A DNA stretch of 64,000 nt from positions 1-64,000 of the forward strand of contig CALFBP010000037.1 in assembly GCA_937951625.1 (NCBI GenBank), in the 5' to 3' direction. Below are positions 45,698 through 54,504 of the stretch, one piece after another (position 1 is the stretch's first letter; each line of letters opens with the position of its first letter). Position numbers and translations under genes: made by a program. Origin of the DNA: an uncultured Thermoguttaceae bacterium. GTDB lineage: Bacteria > Planctomycetota > Planctomycetia > Pirellulales > Thermoguttaceae. The notes beneath the pieces are model-generated. The model was not told the DNA's origin. It ran no database searches and was given only the letters and a program-made list of their open reading frames with translations.

Positions 45698-46822
45698 ACG
45701 GTGCAGCATCGCCTCCAACGTTTCGGCCGCGCCCGCCACATCGGCCTGCACGAGCTGGTCGATTCCGCGAAGGAGCCCCTCCGCTTGATCGGGTGTGAAG
45801 GGCACGGCCTCGCCTGGTTCGGGCGGGTTGGGAACCAGCCGCAAGGAAATCTCGCGGAGCAAGTCCTCAAGCCCACTTTGCCGAAGGGCGCTGAGGTGGA
45901 GGCCTTGCGGACGAGAACCGACGGAGGCGGCGTCCAGGTCCGCCTTGTTGTGGACCACAATCGCTCCCGGCTCGGTCGCGACCAGGGCCTCGTCGGCTGC
46001 CGACCAAGAGGCAGCACGATCGAAGACCAACACGACCAGGTCCGCCTCGGACAAAGCCTGGCGGGCAACCGCTACACCGGCTTGTTCCACGGGATGCGCC
46101 GTGTCGCGCAGGCCCGCCGAGTCGCAAAGCTCCACCAGCCAGCCGTCCACCGCCGTCACCGAGCTTACCAGATCGCGCGTGGTGCCTGCTTGCGGATCGA
46201 CGATTGCTCGGCCAAAGCCAACGATCGCGTTCAGCAGCGTGCTCTTTCCGGCGTTGGGGGGGCCGGCGATCACCACACGCCAGGGGCGGATCAGATGCAG
46301 GCCGATGGGAACGCGGAGGAGAAGCTGTTGAAGCCGTCGGCCAGCTTCAGCCGCGCCCCCGTTGCGAAGAAGCTCAACCACCGATTGGATCGCTCGCGAC
46401 AATGCACCCTGAAACTGGTCCAGTAGGATGGCGGCGGTTCGCTCAGTTCTCGCTTCGGCCAGGGCGATCCAGGCCGCGGTGCGAATCGCATCACTGGCGT
46501 GCCGCTGGACCCAGGATTGCCAGGGGAGGCAGTGGCATCCTTGCTCGACCAGGGCCTGTTGTATCCGAGCCACGGCTGCCCGGCCGCCGTGGCAGTGGAC
46601 TTCGACCGAATGCTCGGATCGCACGCGGACGACCACGGGTTCGGCCGGTTCAGCCCCCCAATTCCCGAAGAACAGTCGATCGGGGACCTTGTCACTCAAC
46701 GGGCGACCGCTAGCGGAGTGGAACAGAGCCTGCGCCCGTCGCAGGGCGCCGGGACCTTCGATCAGCAGGGAGGCGATGGCTCCCCGGGCTGTCGGCGTCA
46801 AGTGGACTACCGTGTCACGCAA
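45689..46822 (-). CDS. Divergent MnmE (TrmE)-like GTPase
   Basis: 377 residues from a TTG at 46822 that overlaps the end of the rhomboid gene by 8 bases. The N-terminal part keeps the MnmE pattern DTVVHLTPTARGAIASLLIEGPGAL and VEVHCHGGRAAVARI. The G domain has the P-loop GPPNAGKST (187-195), AGTTRD, DSAGLRD and NKAD. Two hallmarks of true MnmE are missing: the GEFT-x-RAF segment of the helical domain, and the C-terminal Cys-x-Gly-Lys, where the chain ends in LEAMLHRSE. It is also about 70 residues shorter than E. coli MnmE. It may not perform the classical tRNA U34 modification. Start codon choice is tentative. Confidence 0.82.
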   Translation of the reverse strand: MRDTVVHLTPTARGAIASLLIEGPGALRRAQALFHSASGRPLSDKVPDRLFFGNWGAEPAEPVVVRVRSEHSVEVHCHGGRAAVARIQQALVEQGCHCLPWQSWVQRHASDAIRTAAWIALAEARTERTAAILLDQFQGALSRAIQSVVELLRNGGAAEAGRRLQQLLLRVPIGLHLIRPWRVVIAGPPNAGKSTLLNAIVGFGRAIVDPQAGTTRDLVSSVTAVDGWLVELCDSAGLRDTAHPVEQAGVAVARQALSEADLVVLVFDRAASWSAADEALVATEPGAIVVHNKADLDAASVGSRPQGLHLSALRQSGLEDLLREISLRLVPNPPEPGEAVPFTPDQAEGLLRGIDQLVQADVAGAAETLEAMLHRSE

Positions 46823-47696
46823 AGCGATCTTTAGAACTTTGGCGGCGCTTCTGATATTGACGGCTGGCGGCTTCGAGCGTGCTGCGTTCCTGCCGCGTGA
46901 GGCTGGCCTCGCCAGAGCGGGAAATCTTTTCCAGAATCCGGTCGACTTCGGCACTCAGGTCGTCCGGCGGATCCTTTTCTTTTTCCTCCGGGGTGTGAAC
47001 GCGGAGTTTGGGTTGTCGCCGGAGCCAGCGCAATGAGAATCGGGGCCACCACCGGCCAAAGTTGAGGCCCAAGGCATAGTAGGCCAAGGCCAAGGCCGCG
47101 CCGCCTAGGTGGACGGCATAGGCTACCCGGGCGCCTTCAGATCGGGCGACCGCGCCATAGGCGTCGCCCGCCACCAGCAGCACGCCGGCGAACCAAGCCG
47201 GCACGGGGATCACGAAGTACAAGGCCAAGGTGCGGCGAGGGAAAATCAAGGCATAGAGCATGACGATCCCGGCCACGGCGCCCGACGCCCCCACACAGCC
47301 CAATTCGGCAGGTGCTTCTTGCAGCGTTCCCGCAGCGGCCCAGACCACCCCGCCGAACACGATCATCGCCACGTACACCCGGAGGAATTCTTTCGTCCCG
47401 TAGAGATCCTCAATGTCGCGGCCCAAAAAGAATAGCCCCAGCATGTTTGCGAGGATGTGCCAGGGTTCGCGGGAGTGCAGGAATCCGTAGGTGAGGAACT
47501 GCCACCAGTCCCAGGGCCGGACTAACGTGGCGACGCGGAGCTTGCACCAGGAGGTCAATCGGCCATCCAAGAGCACCCAATCGACCAGATACACGACGAC
47601 GTTGGCCAGCACAAGGGCCCCAACCGCCGAACGAGGGGCCCAGGCGGTTCCCGCCGGAACCTCCCGACGGTAGTACTCTCGGTCGTAAATGCCCAT
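46815..47696 (-). CDS. Rhomboid family intramembrane serine protease
   Basis: 293 residues with about six membrane helices. The catalytic pair is Ser138 in GASGAV and His196 in HLGGAAL, and the conserved HILANMLGLFFLG segment fits the helix 2 His/Asn region. The cytoplasmic tail of about 70 residues is charged and helical. The ATG at 47696 gives the start MGIYDREYYRRE seen in planctomycete rhomboids. Its stop overlaps the start of the MnmE-like gene. Confidence 0.92.
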   Translation of the reverse strand: MGIYDREYYRREVPAGTAWAPRSAVGALVLANVVVYLVDWVLLDGRLTSWCKLRVATLVRPWDWWQFLTYGFLHSREPWHILANMLGLFFLGRDIEDLYGTKEFLRVYVAMIVFGGVVWAAAGTLQEAPAELGCVGASGAVAGIVMLYALIFPRRTLALYFVIPVPAWFAGVLLVAGDAYGAVARSEGARVAYAVHLGGAALALAYYALGLNFGRWWPRFSLRWLRRQPKLRVHTPEEKEKDPPDDLSAEVDRILEKISRSGEASLTRQERSTLEAASRQYQKRRQSSKDRFA

Positions 47697-47803
47697 CTTT
47701 CCGTCTACATGCCGCAAGCCGCGCGTCGCCCAATCCGCCGGCCCTCCCGGGCCGTGCTTCGTCAATCCAAAAAGGGCGAGCGACGCGTGTCCGTCGCCTC
47801 ATC

Positions 47804-48727
47804 CTACGGGGCAAGCCCGACCTGAGCCAGTTTGCTGGTCCGGGCGTCAATCCGTTGAATGGCTTCGAGCTGTAAGCGAGCCAATTCGCTGGCCGCCGCA
47901 CGATTGGCCTGTTCGGTTTTTTGAATCGCGTCCTGCAACTCGGCGAGTTTCGCCTCCAACTCCGCTTGATGCTTGGCGACTAGGGCATACTCTTCCTGCA
48001 TCGCCTGGATGTCTGCCTTGGTCGCGGCAATCTCCTTTTGAAGCAGGTCCACACCCTGACGAGCCGAGGCTTCTGCTCGTTCCACGGCGTCGGCATCTAA
48101 GGTTGTGGCGGCGATTAGATCGTCCAGATAGACCCGCTGCCGATAGTAATCGTTCAATAACACCAAATAATCGACCTCGCCGGCCTCGGAGTCGATGGGT
48201 TCGCCGGGCATGACCTCGTAAAGCGACCACGGACCGCGATTGCGGCGGAGCCGCTCTCGTTCGTCATCCGTCATTGGCCGCACCGGTTGCAACTGCCATT
48301 GCTGCCCGGCCACGGCTGCCACGGAGAACTCGCCCAGATACACCGCCGGCCCTTGAGCCGTGGGTTCCTGAAACACAAACATTTGGGCTTTCAAGGCATC
48401 GGGGTGCGGGACGGGGAGCTGGGTGACCACCGTGGCCTCACCCGTCTCGGGATTCACGACCTTCGGGACCGATCCCCGCCACACCCGGCCGCGGCCAATC
48501 ACCAAGCGATGCACCTCTTGCGCAAGTTGCCGGACGCCGGGCTTGTCTTCGCTCTCGCCTTCCATCAAAAGCTCTTGTTGCCGACGTGTGGCGGCGATGG
48601 CCTCCTCATACTTTTGAACGGCCTGACCCCAGTAGCTCCGGGCCTTCAGAGCCTTTGCGGCAAAGTACCAATAGGCTAGCGCCACAACCATCACCAGCCC
48701 AACGAGGACCTTATTCCAAGTGCTCAT
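47804..48727 (-). CDS. Membrane-anchored coiled-coil protein, unknown function
   Basis: 307 residues. One N-terminal membrane helix (VLVGLVMVVALAYWYFAAKAL) is followed by a mixed domain of about 160 residues and then a long coiled coil (about 215-300) rich in Ala, Glu, Lys and Gln. No domain name fits. The gene lies 107 bases before the rhomboid gene on the same strand, so the three genes may form one unit. It could bridge membrane and periplasm, but that is a guess. Confidence 0.75.
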   Translation of the reverse strand: MSTWNKVLVGLVMVVALAYWYFAAKALKARSYWGQAVQKYEEAIAATRRQQELLMEGESEDKPGVRQLAQEVHRLVIGRGRVWRGSVPKVVNPETGEATVVTQLPVPHPDALKAQMFVFQEPTAQGPAVYLGEFSVAAVAGQQWQLQPVRPMTDDERERLRRNRGPWSLYEVMPGEPIDSEAGEVDYLVLLNDYYRQRVYLDDLIAATTLDADAVERAEASARQGVDLLQKEIAATKADIQAMQEEYALVAKHQAELEAKLAELQDAIQKTEQANRAAASELARLQLEAIQRIDARTSKLAQVGLAP

Positions 48728-49251
48728 GAGAAGCTCGGCCCAGTCCGGAAAAGTTCCTTTTTAGGGAGCACCCTGCGGTCATCCGGTCGGCGACCGGAGG
48801 CGCACCACCCCGCTTCAGCAAACCTCCTGTCCCGCCTCGTCGCAGCCCCGCACGGTCGGGGCATGGCGTCCATAACCTCGATGGTATTCACGGCCCATGC
48901 GACTGTCAAGCTTCTTTCCAATCCGCAAAAATTACGCAACCTATTGACTTGCCTTACCTTGCTGAATGACCTTACGCCGCAACCCTCACTTAAGCCGCAC
49001 AATCGTTTAAGTCTCCCCAGTCGGGCGACGAAAATCTAACTGAGAGTTTTCCTCTCGGTGCCGGAAGGGCTGGTCGAGGGCGCATCTTTTCTTGCCTGAG
49101 GGCCTTCGGCCACGATTCCCGGAATAGGGAGGAGCCACTCTTTAAGGCCTCCTCGTGGTGGCGCCGAGCCACAGGTTGAGTACCGATCGCCATAATGGGC
49201 CGCCGGACGGCCACCCCAGAAGTGCGGTGTTTTACAGCGGCGAACATTGGA
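48728..49251. other. Divergent intergenic region
   Basis: Separates the coiled-coil gene from the TolC-like gene. It contains an AT-rich patch near 48905-48950 but no promoter pair I would defend. No gene is supported. Confidence 0.4.
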
Positions 49252-51789
49252 ATGTCCAATTGCAGGGGGCACACGGAGCATTGTGGCGGTCTTGGCCTTG
49301 GAGGGACCACGTGGGTCGTCCTCTTGCTGGCAGCCGCCGTCGGCTGTAATCGTGCCCATTATCGCTGTCAGGCCGACCGCGAGGTGTATGGCGCCGTCGC
49401 CTGCGCCACGGCGGATCCCCGGTGGAGCCTGGAGGATTTTTCCATTCAGCCGGATCCCGCCTCGCGGATGTACGATCCCGACGACCCAGACGCCCCGCCC
49501 ATGCCGCCGGACGATCCCGAATCGCACGAGCGGATGCACTACGTTGACGGCAAGCGCGGTTGGAAATACTGGCACCGCAACGGCGACACACCCTATGTGG
49601 AGAATCCCGTCTGGCGCGTGTACCTGCCGCGCGACGACGACGGTGTGGTGAACCTGGACCGTCAGGGGGCGATGCAACTGGCGCTGTTGCACTCGCGGCA
49701 ATATCAGTCGCACTTGGAGGAACTCTATCTCTCGGCCCTGCAAGTCACGTTCGAGCGATTCCGTTTCGACACCCAGTTTTTCGGAGGCACGACCACGAAT
49801 TACGCGGCGGACGGCCCGCTCCGTTTCGGCAATTCCCAAAGCACGTTGAGCCACGTCAACGAGCTCGAAGCCCGACGATTATTCGCCTCGGGCGGCGAAT
49901 TGCTCGTCGGCCTGGCCAATTCGCTGGTGTGGCAATTTTCCTCGCCTGATACCTATCGCACGAACACCTTGCTGGACTTCTCGTTGGTGCAGCCGCTATT
50001 GCGTGCTGGGGGTCGGGCGGTGGTGATGGAGCGTTTGACCGCGTCGGAACGGGCCCTGCTGGCCAATGTGCGTCAAATGGAGCAATTCCGACGGGGATTC
50101 TACTTGGAAGTCGTGGCGGGGCGAAACGCTGGACCTGGCCCCGCCCGTGCCGGCGTGGGAATCCCTTCCATCTCCGTTAGCGGTGGTGGGATCGGGGGCT
50201 TTTTGGCGTTGTTGCAGCGGCAGATCGTAATCCGCAACCAGCAAGTCAACGTGCAAGTCGTGCAAAGCAACCTGGATCAGCTCGACGCCTTGTTTCGTTT
50301 CAATCGTCTGGACTCGCGGACAGGCAAGCTTCAAGTCGAGCAGGCCCGCCAACAGTTGCTGGACTCGCAGAGCCAACTTGTCGCCCTGGAAGCGGATTAT
50401 GGCGATCGGTTGGACAGCTTCAAGGTGCTGCTTGGGCTTCCGCCCGACCTGGAAATGAAAATCTCCGACCCGCTTTTGGACCGCTTCAACCTGATCGCGC
50501 CCACCACGTCGCGGACGAGCGAAATGGTTTCGCGGTTGCTGGGAAAAATTCGGCAGAAAGACGAGCCCATCCCGCCCAACCTTGCCCAGGAAATCGACGC
50601 CATCCGCCAAAGCGTGCTTACCCAACTGGAGGTGGTGGCGGAGGATCTCAAGGCCTTTCACGCTGCGCTGCCCGAACGACGCAGGGCCTTGGAACTGCTG
50701 AGCAGCCGAGAAGAAATCCGCTCTGGCAAGATCAATCCAAACGCCTTCCGGATCGAGGGCCCCACGGATCGGGAGTCGCTTCGTGGCAAGACGCTTGCCG
50801 AGCTGGCGTTGAACCAGCGGGCGGCGTTGCCGACCTATGAGCTGCCGGAATTGAGTGAGCGGGTGCGAGCCACGCTGGCCGAATTGGGGCGTTTGGTGCT
50901 GTCGAAACCGTCGCCTTCGGCCAAGCCCCCTGGGACGCCTCAGGAGTCGGAAACTGAAGATTCGCTCCGTTCGCAGCTTACCGCGCTGTTGGATACGCTT
51001 TCGGACCAGATGCTGCAATTGACGCTGATTCAAGCGGCCGCGCGGCTCGACACCGTCTCGCTCACCTGGATCGACATGAGCCCAGAGGAAGCATTCCGCA
51101 TTGCCCGCGTTAACCGTCCCGATTGGATGAACGCCCGTGCCGCGCTGGTCGATTCCTGGCGGCAGATCGAAGTGCTGGCCAACAGCCTGCAAAGCAACCT
51201 GAACGTCACATTCAGCGGCGACGTGAACACGGTGAACAACAACCCGCTGGAATTTCGCGGCTCGACGGGCCGATTGAGGGTGGGCTTGGAGTTCGACGCC
51301 CCCTTGACACGCGTAGCGGAACGCAACGCCTACCGCGCGGCGCAAATCGCCTATCAACAGACGCGGCGTCGCTATTACGCCTTCGAAGACGCGATCCACC
51401 AATCCCTCCGCGCCACGTTGCGCGACATTCGGCTGGCGCAACTGGATTTCGAGTTGCGCCGCGCGGCCGTGTTCGTGGCGATCACGCAGCTCGACTTGAC
51501 ACGGCTGGGCCTCCAACGTCCACCGCGGCCTGGCGAAACCGGCCAACTAGGCGCGACCACGGCGCGAGACCTGTTGCAAGCCTCCTCCGCGCTGTTGAAC
51601 GCCCAAAACAACTTTTTGAACGCCTGGCTGAATTACGAAGTCCAGCGGATGGGCCTGGACTTCGACTTGGGCACGATGCGTCTGGACGAAAACGGCATGT
51701 GGATCGATCCGGGACCCATCCTGTCCAGCGACGCCGTCGCCGAGCCTGCGGACGAAACCGCGATCGCCCCGCTGCCGCCAAACTTCTGA
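49252..51789 (+). CDS. Very large TolC-like outer membrane lipoprotein
   Basis: 845 residues, nearly twice the usual TolC length. The lipoprotein signal VVLLLAAAVGC sets the modified Cys near residue 31. A leader domain rich in Asp and Pro follows (YDPDDPDAPPMPPDDPE). Two OEP-type repeats are visible, one from VNLDRQGAMQLALLHSRQYQSHLEELYLSALQ and one from MSPEEAFRIARVNRPDWMNARAALVDSWRQIEVLANSLQ. Between them lies a long helical insertion of about 250 residues. No pump or adaptor gene neighbours it. The ATG at 49252 gives the signal peptide; the frame opens at 49195. Confidence 0.85.
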   Translation: MSNCRGHTEHCGGLGLGGTTWVVLLLAAAVGCNRAHYRCQADREVYGAVACATADPRWSLEDFSIQPDPASRMYDPDDPDAPPMPPDDPESHERMHYVDGKRGWKYWHRNGDTPYVENPVWRVYLPRDDDGVVNLDRQGAMQLALLHSRQYQSHLEELYLSALQVTFERFRFDTQFFGGTTTNYAADGPLRFGNSQSTLSHVNELEARRLFASGGELLVGLANSLVWQFSSPDTYRTNTLLDFSLVQPLLRAGGRAVVMERLTASERALLANVRQMEQFRRGFYLEVVAGRNAGPGPARAGVGIPSISVSGGGIGGFLALLQRQIVIRNQQVNVQVVQSNLDQLDALFRFNRLDSRTGKLQVEQARQQLLDSQSQLVALEADYGDRLDSFKVLLGLPPDLEMKISDPLLDRFNLIAPTTSRTSEMVSRLLGKIRQKDEPIPPNLAQEIDAIRQSVLTQLEVVAEDLKAFHAALPERRRALELLSSREEIRSGKINPNAFRIEGPTDRESLRGKTLAELALNQRAALPTYELPELSERVRATLAELGRLVLSKPSPSAKPPGTPQESETEDSLRSQLTALLDTLSDQMLQLTLIQAAARLDTVSLTWIDMSPEEAFRIARVNRPDWMNARAALVDSWRQIEVLANSLQSNLNVTFSGDVNTVNNNPLEFRGSTGRLRVGLEFDAPLTRVAERNAYRAAQIAYQQTRRRYYAFEDAIHQSLRATLRDIRLAQLDFELRRAAVFVAITQLDLTRLGLQRPPRPGETGQLGATTARDLLQASSALLNAQNNFLNAWLNYEVQRMGLDFDLGTMRLDENGMWIDPGPILSSDAVAEPADETAIAPLPPNF

Positions 51790-51966
51790 CCGATCCCGGA
51801 ATCGTCCTTTTAAGCGCCGTGAGGGGGTCGTGAACGGTCACCGATTCCCCCCTTCGCTTTCAAAAAAACGGCGAGGACCACCTGTCGTCTATATTCGAAA
51901 GCCGGTCCTGTAGGGCCCCATCTCGATGGAATGGGAAACAGCCCACCTCGCCCTTCAGGAAAGCCC

Positions 51967-53232
51967 CTACTGGGAAGGCTCCTTGACACGCGAAGCCTTG
52001 GCTTGTGCCAGTCGGGCCGAGAGCTTTTGGATACGTTCGTCGGGATCGGCTGCTGCGAGTTTGCGCACCGTTTCCAGCAAGGCGGGATCACCGGTTGTAG
52101 CCAGGAGCGTCATGGCTTCCAGGCGGACATCAGGGTCCGGGTCGCGGCTCAGTTCCACAAGCCAAGGGGCCGCGTCTAAGCCCGCCACGTCCGGCAAGCT
52201 GCGGACCAACGCTTGGCGAACCGCGGCGTCGGAATGACGAAGCTGCTTGAAAATTTGGATTTCAGTTGCCGACCACCCCAAGTCTGCCAGCCGCTGGCAC
52301 GCGGCCGCTTGTCGCTGCGGATCCTGCTCGTTCAATTCAGTAACGAGGTGCGCGACTTCCGCAGGTTCCGGCGAGTCTCTTGTCATGCTTCCCGGAACAA
52401 TAGGGCCTTCGACACTTGCTTGCCGAACACCCGACAACAAGCGAGGTTCATTTGCCGTCGCGCCTCTCGGCGTGCTCTGTTCAGGAGCTTTCTCCTCGAC
52501 GGCGTTTACTGCCGAACCCATAGCGGGCAACGGGCTGGGCAAGGCTCCCCCTTGAGGCAGAGGTGCAGGCCTTACAGTCTCCGTATCCGCAACCAAGCCC
52601 TCCGCACGCCGAGGGCAATCCAGTGCATGCACCCCTGGAGGTGTCTGAAGTGATTGCCCAAAGCTCGCGCCGCTGGTTTGGTTTCGCATTTGCGCGGTGA
52701 TCCTGCTTAGCAACTGATCATTGAGCGATTCTGCTTGGCGTGGCGTGAGGGAACGCAACACCTCGGCGCAGGCGGCTAGCAGCGGTGCGTCCTCTCGCGC
52801 AGCGTCCGAGATGCCCGCAGAAACCAGTTCACGCAGCAGCTCTGCGGCAACCAATCGCGATGGACCCTGCAAACGTGGCCACGCCTCCACAAGGCCCATA
52901 GCCAATTGACGCCGCCGCGACGCCCGGATCCGCGCCGGCAGTGACTCCCATTGCTTCAACTGACGGCAAATCGCCTTGGCGGCGGCGCGGGAAGCCGATT
53001 CACGCTGGGACTGCAAAACGTCGACCAACGCCGGGACCGCTTCATCGCCCAGTTGGCTGATCCGCTCGACCAAACCTTCGACTTCGCGTTCCGGGGCCTG
53101 TTCCAATGCGTTTCGCCAGGTGTTGGCTAAAAACACGGCGGATTGGTTCCACGCCCAGTGAGCTATCCAGCAGAACCCGATGGTGGAAAGCATGGTGACA
53201 CCGAGGAGTGAGCTTTGACGCACGGCCGACAT
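51967..53232 (-). CDS. Membrane-anchored HEAT-repeat protein
   Basis: 421 residues. One hydrophobic N-terminal segment (LLGVTMLSTIGFCWIAHWAW) is followed by two HEAT-like regions, about 50-190 and 310-410 (for example DAAVRQALVRSLPDVAG and DPDVRLEAMTLLATTGD). A Pro/Ser-rich, poorly ordered linker joins them. It is likely a periplasmic or surface scaffold. An AAGGAG ribosome site precedes the ATG. It is convergent with the large TolC-like gene. Confidence 0.82.
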   Translation of the reverse strand: MSAVRQSSLLGVTMLSTIGFCWIAHWAWNQSAVFLANTWRNALEQAPEREVEGLVERISQLGDEAVPALVDVLQSQRESASRAAAKAICRQLKQWESLPARIRASRRRQLAMGLVEAWPRLQGPSRLVAAELLRELVSAGISDAAREDAPLLAACAEVLRSLTPRQAESLNDQLLSRITAQMRNQTSGASFGQSLQTPPGVHALDCPRRAEGLVADTETVRPAPLPQGGALPSPLPAMGSAVNAVEEKAPEQSTPRGATANEPRLLSGVRQASVEGPIVPGSMTRDSPEPAEVAHLVTELNEQDPQRQAAACQRLADLGWSATEIQIFKQLRHSDAAVRQALVRSLPDVAGLDAAPWLVELSRDPDPDVRLEAMTLLATTGDPALLETVRKLAAADPDERIQKLSARLAQAKASRVKEPSQ

Positions 53233-53544
53233 GCCCCAAACTCCTTATCCCCCCCAATTTCTCTGTCTGTTTGCGATGTGGGGGCATTGTCCCTGAAATC
53301 GTAGGAGCGCGACAAGATCGATTACGATCTGTCATTTTGGGAAACGGACGATGCGTGGGCAAACGAAGCAAGCTTTACCAGACAGGGCTTGACTAGCCGC
53401 AAGACCCGGGACTAAGAGCATTTCAGGCGAGGGTGAACATTTTGACTGACCCTACTAGCCCAATCAAGCCGAATAAATGGGACTATCGGTTGCGCCACCT
53501 TGGACGCCGCGCTGCGGTTGCGCCCGCGAGGAGCACACGGAATC
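53233..53544. other. Divergent intergenic region, nothing recognised
   Basis: Lies between the HEAT gene and the exported hypothetical gene. It should hold both promoters, but no clear -35/-10 pair was found. A GAGGAG at about 53528-53533 serves the downstream gene. Confidence 0.35.
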
Positions 53545-54504
53545 GTGAGACGGCATCTTGGTTCCCGATCTTGGTTCGCTCCCTGGCTGGCAGCCCTGAC
53601 GTTGGCTGCCACGACTCTGAGTAGCAATGCCTGGTCGCAAAAAGCCGCGCCCAGCCAAAAGGCAAGCGCCAGTCTGGCCTCTCGGCGTGAGGCGATTCAG
53701 GCCATTCCCATGGATCGCCTGGGGCCGGAGGCTCGGGCGAAGGTCAAATGGGTGCTGGAAAACACAAGCGTGTATCGTCGCTTGCCGCTCCGCGTGGTGC
53801 TTTGCGACGCCGACCTGTACCGCTTTCTGGTCCAGCACCCCGACGTGGTGGTCAACATCTGGCAAGCCCTGGGAGTGAGCCATTTGTCGATGCGTCAACT
53901 CGACGCGGAGACGTACCAAGTGGACGACGACGCGGGTACATCCGGCACGCTGCAATTCTTATATCGAAGCCGCGATCTACAACTGGTTTATGTCGATGGC
54001 CGCTACACCGGACGGGTGTTTGGCCACCACGTCCGCGGCCGTGGCATCATGATGCTCCGCAGCGGCTTCGTCCAGGACACGGAGGGCCGCAGCCTGGTGA
54101 CCAGCCGGCTGGATGCCTTCATGAACATCGAGCCGGAAAGCGCCGAGTTCCTCTCTAAGACGTTCTTGCCGGTGGTGGGCAAGGTGGCCGATTTCAATTT
54201 TGAGCAGGCGGCCGATTTCCTGGGCAGCCTGTCGAGGACCGCGGAGGTCAATCCCGCGGGCATGCAGCGCCTGGCCAGACGTCTGGAGAAAATTTCGCCC
54301 GAGGTCCGTCAACAATTCGCCCAGCTCGCCGAGCAAGTGGCCCAACGCCGCAGCCAAGCCGGGCCAGGGCAAGTGTCGCAATACTTGGAAATCACCGACG
54401 CCGATGCTTCGGCCCAGCCGCAGGTACGCATCGCCCAACGCGACTCCCTCCTTGAACCAGCGGCCCTCATTCCCCCCTCGCCTTCGCCTCCGCCAAAATT
54501 TTGA
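53545..54504 (+). CDS. Exported protein, unknown function
   Basis: 319 residues from a GTG at 53545, chosen because GAGGAG lies about 11 bases upstream and a signal peptide (WLAALTLAATTLSSNAWSQ) follows. The mature part begins with a helical region and then a well-ordered domain (PLRVVLCDADLYRFLVQHPDVVVNIWQALGVSHLSM, QLVYVDGRYTGRVFGHHVRGRGI) that looks conserved but matches no family I know. The tail is Pro-rich and disordered. The last 38 bases overlap the convergent acyl-AMP ligase gene. Confidence 0.75.
   Translation: MRRHLGSRSWFAPWLAALTLAATTLSSNAWSQKAAPSQKASASLASRREAIQAIPMDRLGPEARAKVKWVLENTSVYRRLPLRVVLCDADLYRFLVQHPDVVVNIWQALGVSHLSMRQLDAETYQVDDDAGTSGTLQFLYRSRDLQLVYVDGRYTGRVFGHHVRGRGIMMLRSGFVQDTEGRSLVTSRLDAFMNIEPESAEFLSKTFLPVVGKVADFNFEQAADFLGSLSRTAEVNPAGMQRLARRLEKISPEVRQQFAQLAEQVAQRRSQAGPGQVSQYLEITDADASAQPQVRIAQRDSLLEPAALIPPSPSPPPKF

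Noticed and set aside
49996-51546. 516-codon open frame antisense to the large TolC-like gene
   Set aside because: Arg/Gln/His-rich composition typical of antisense frames, with no domain.
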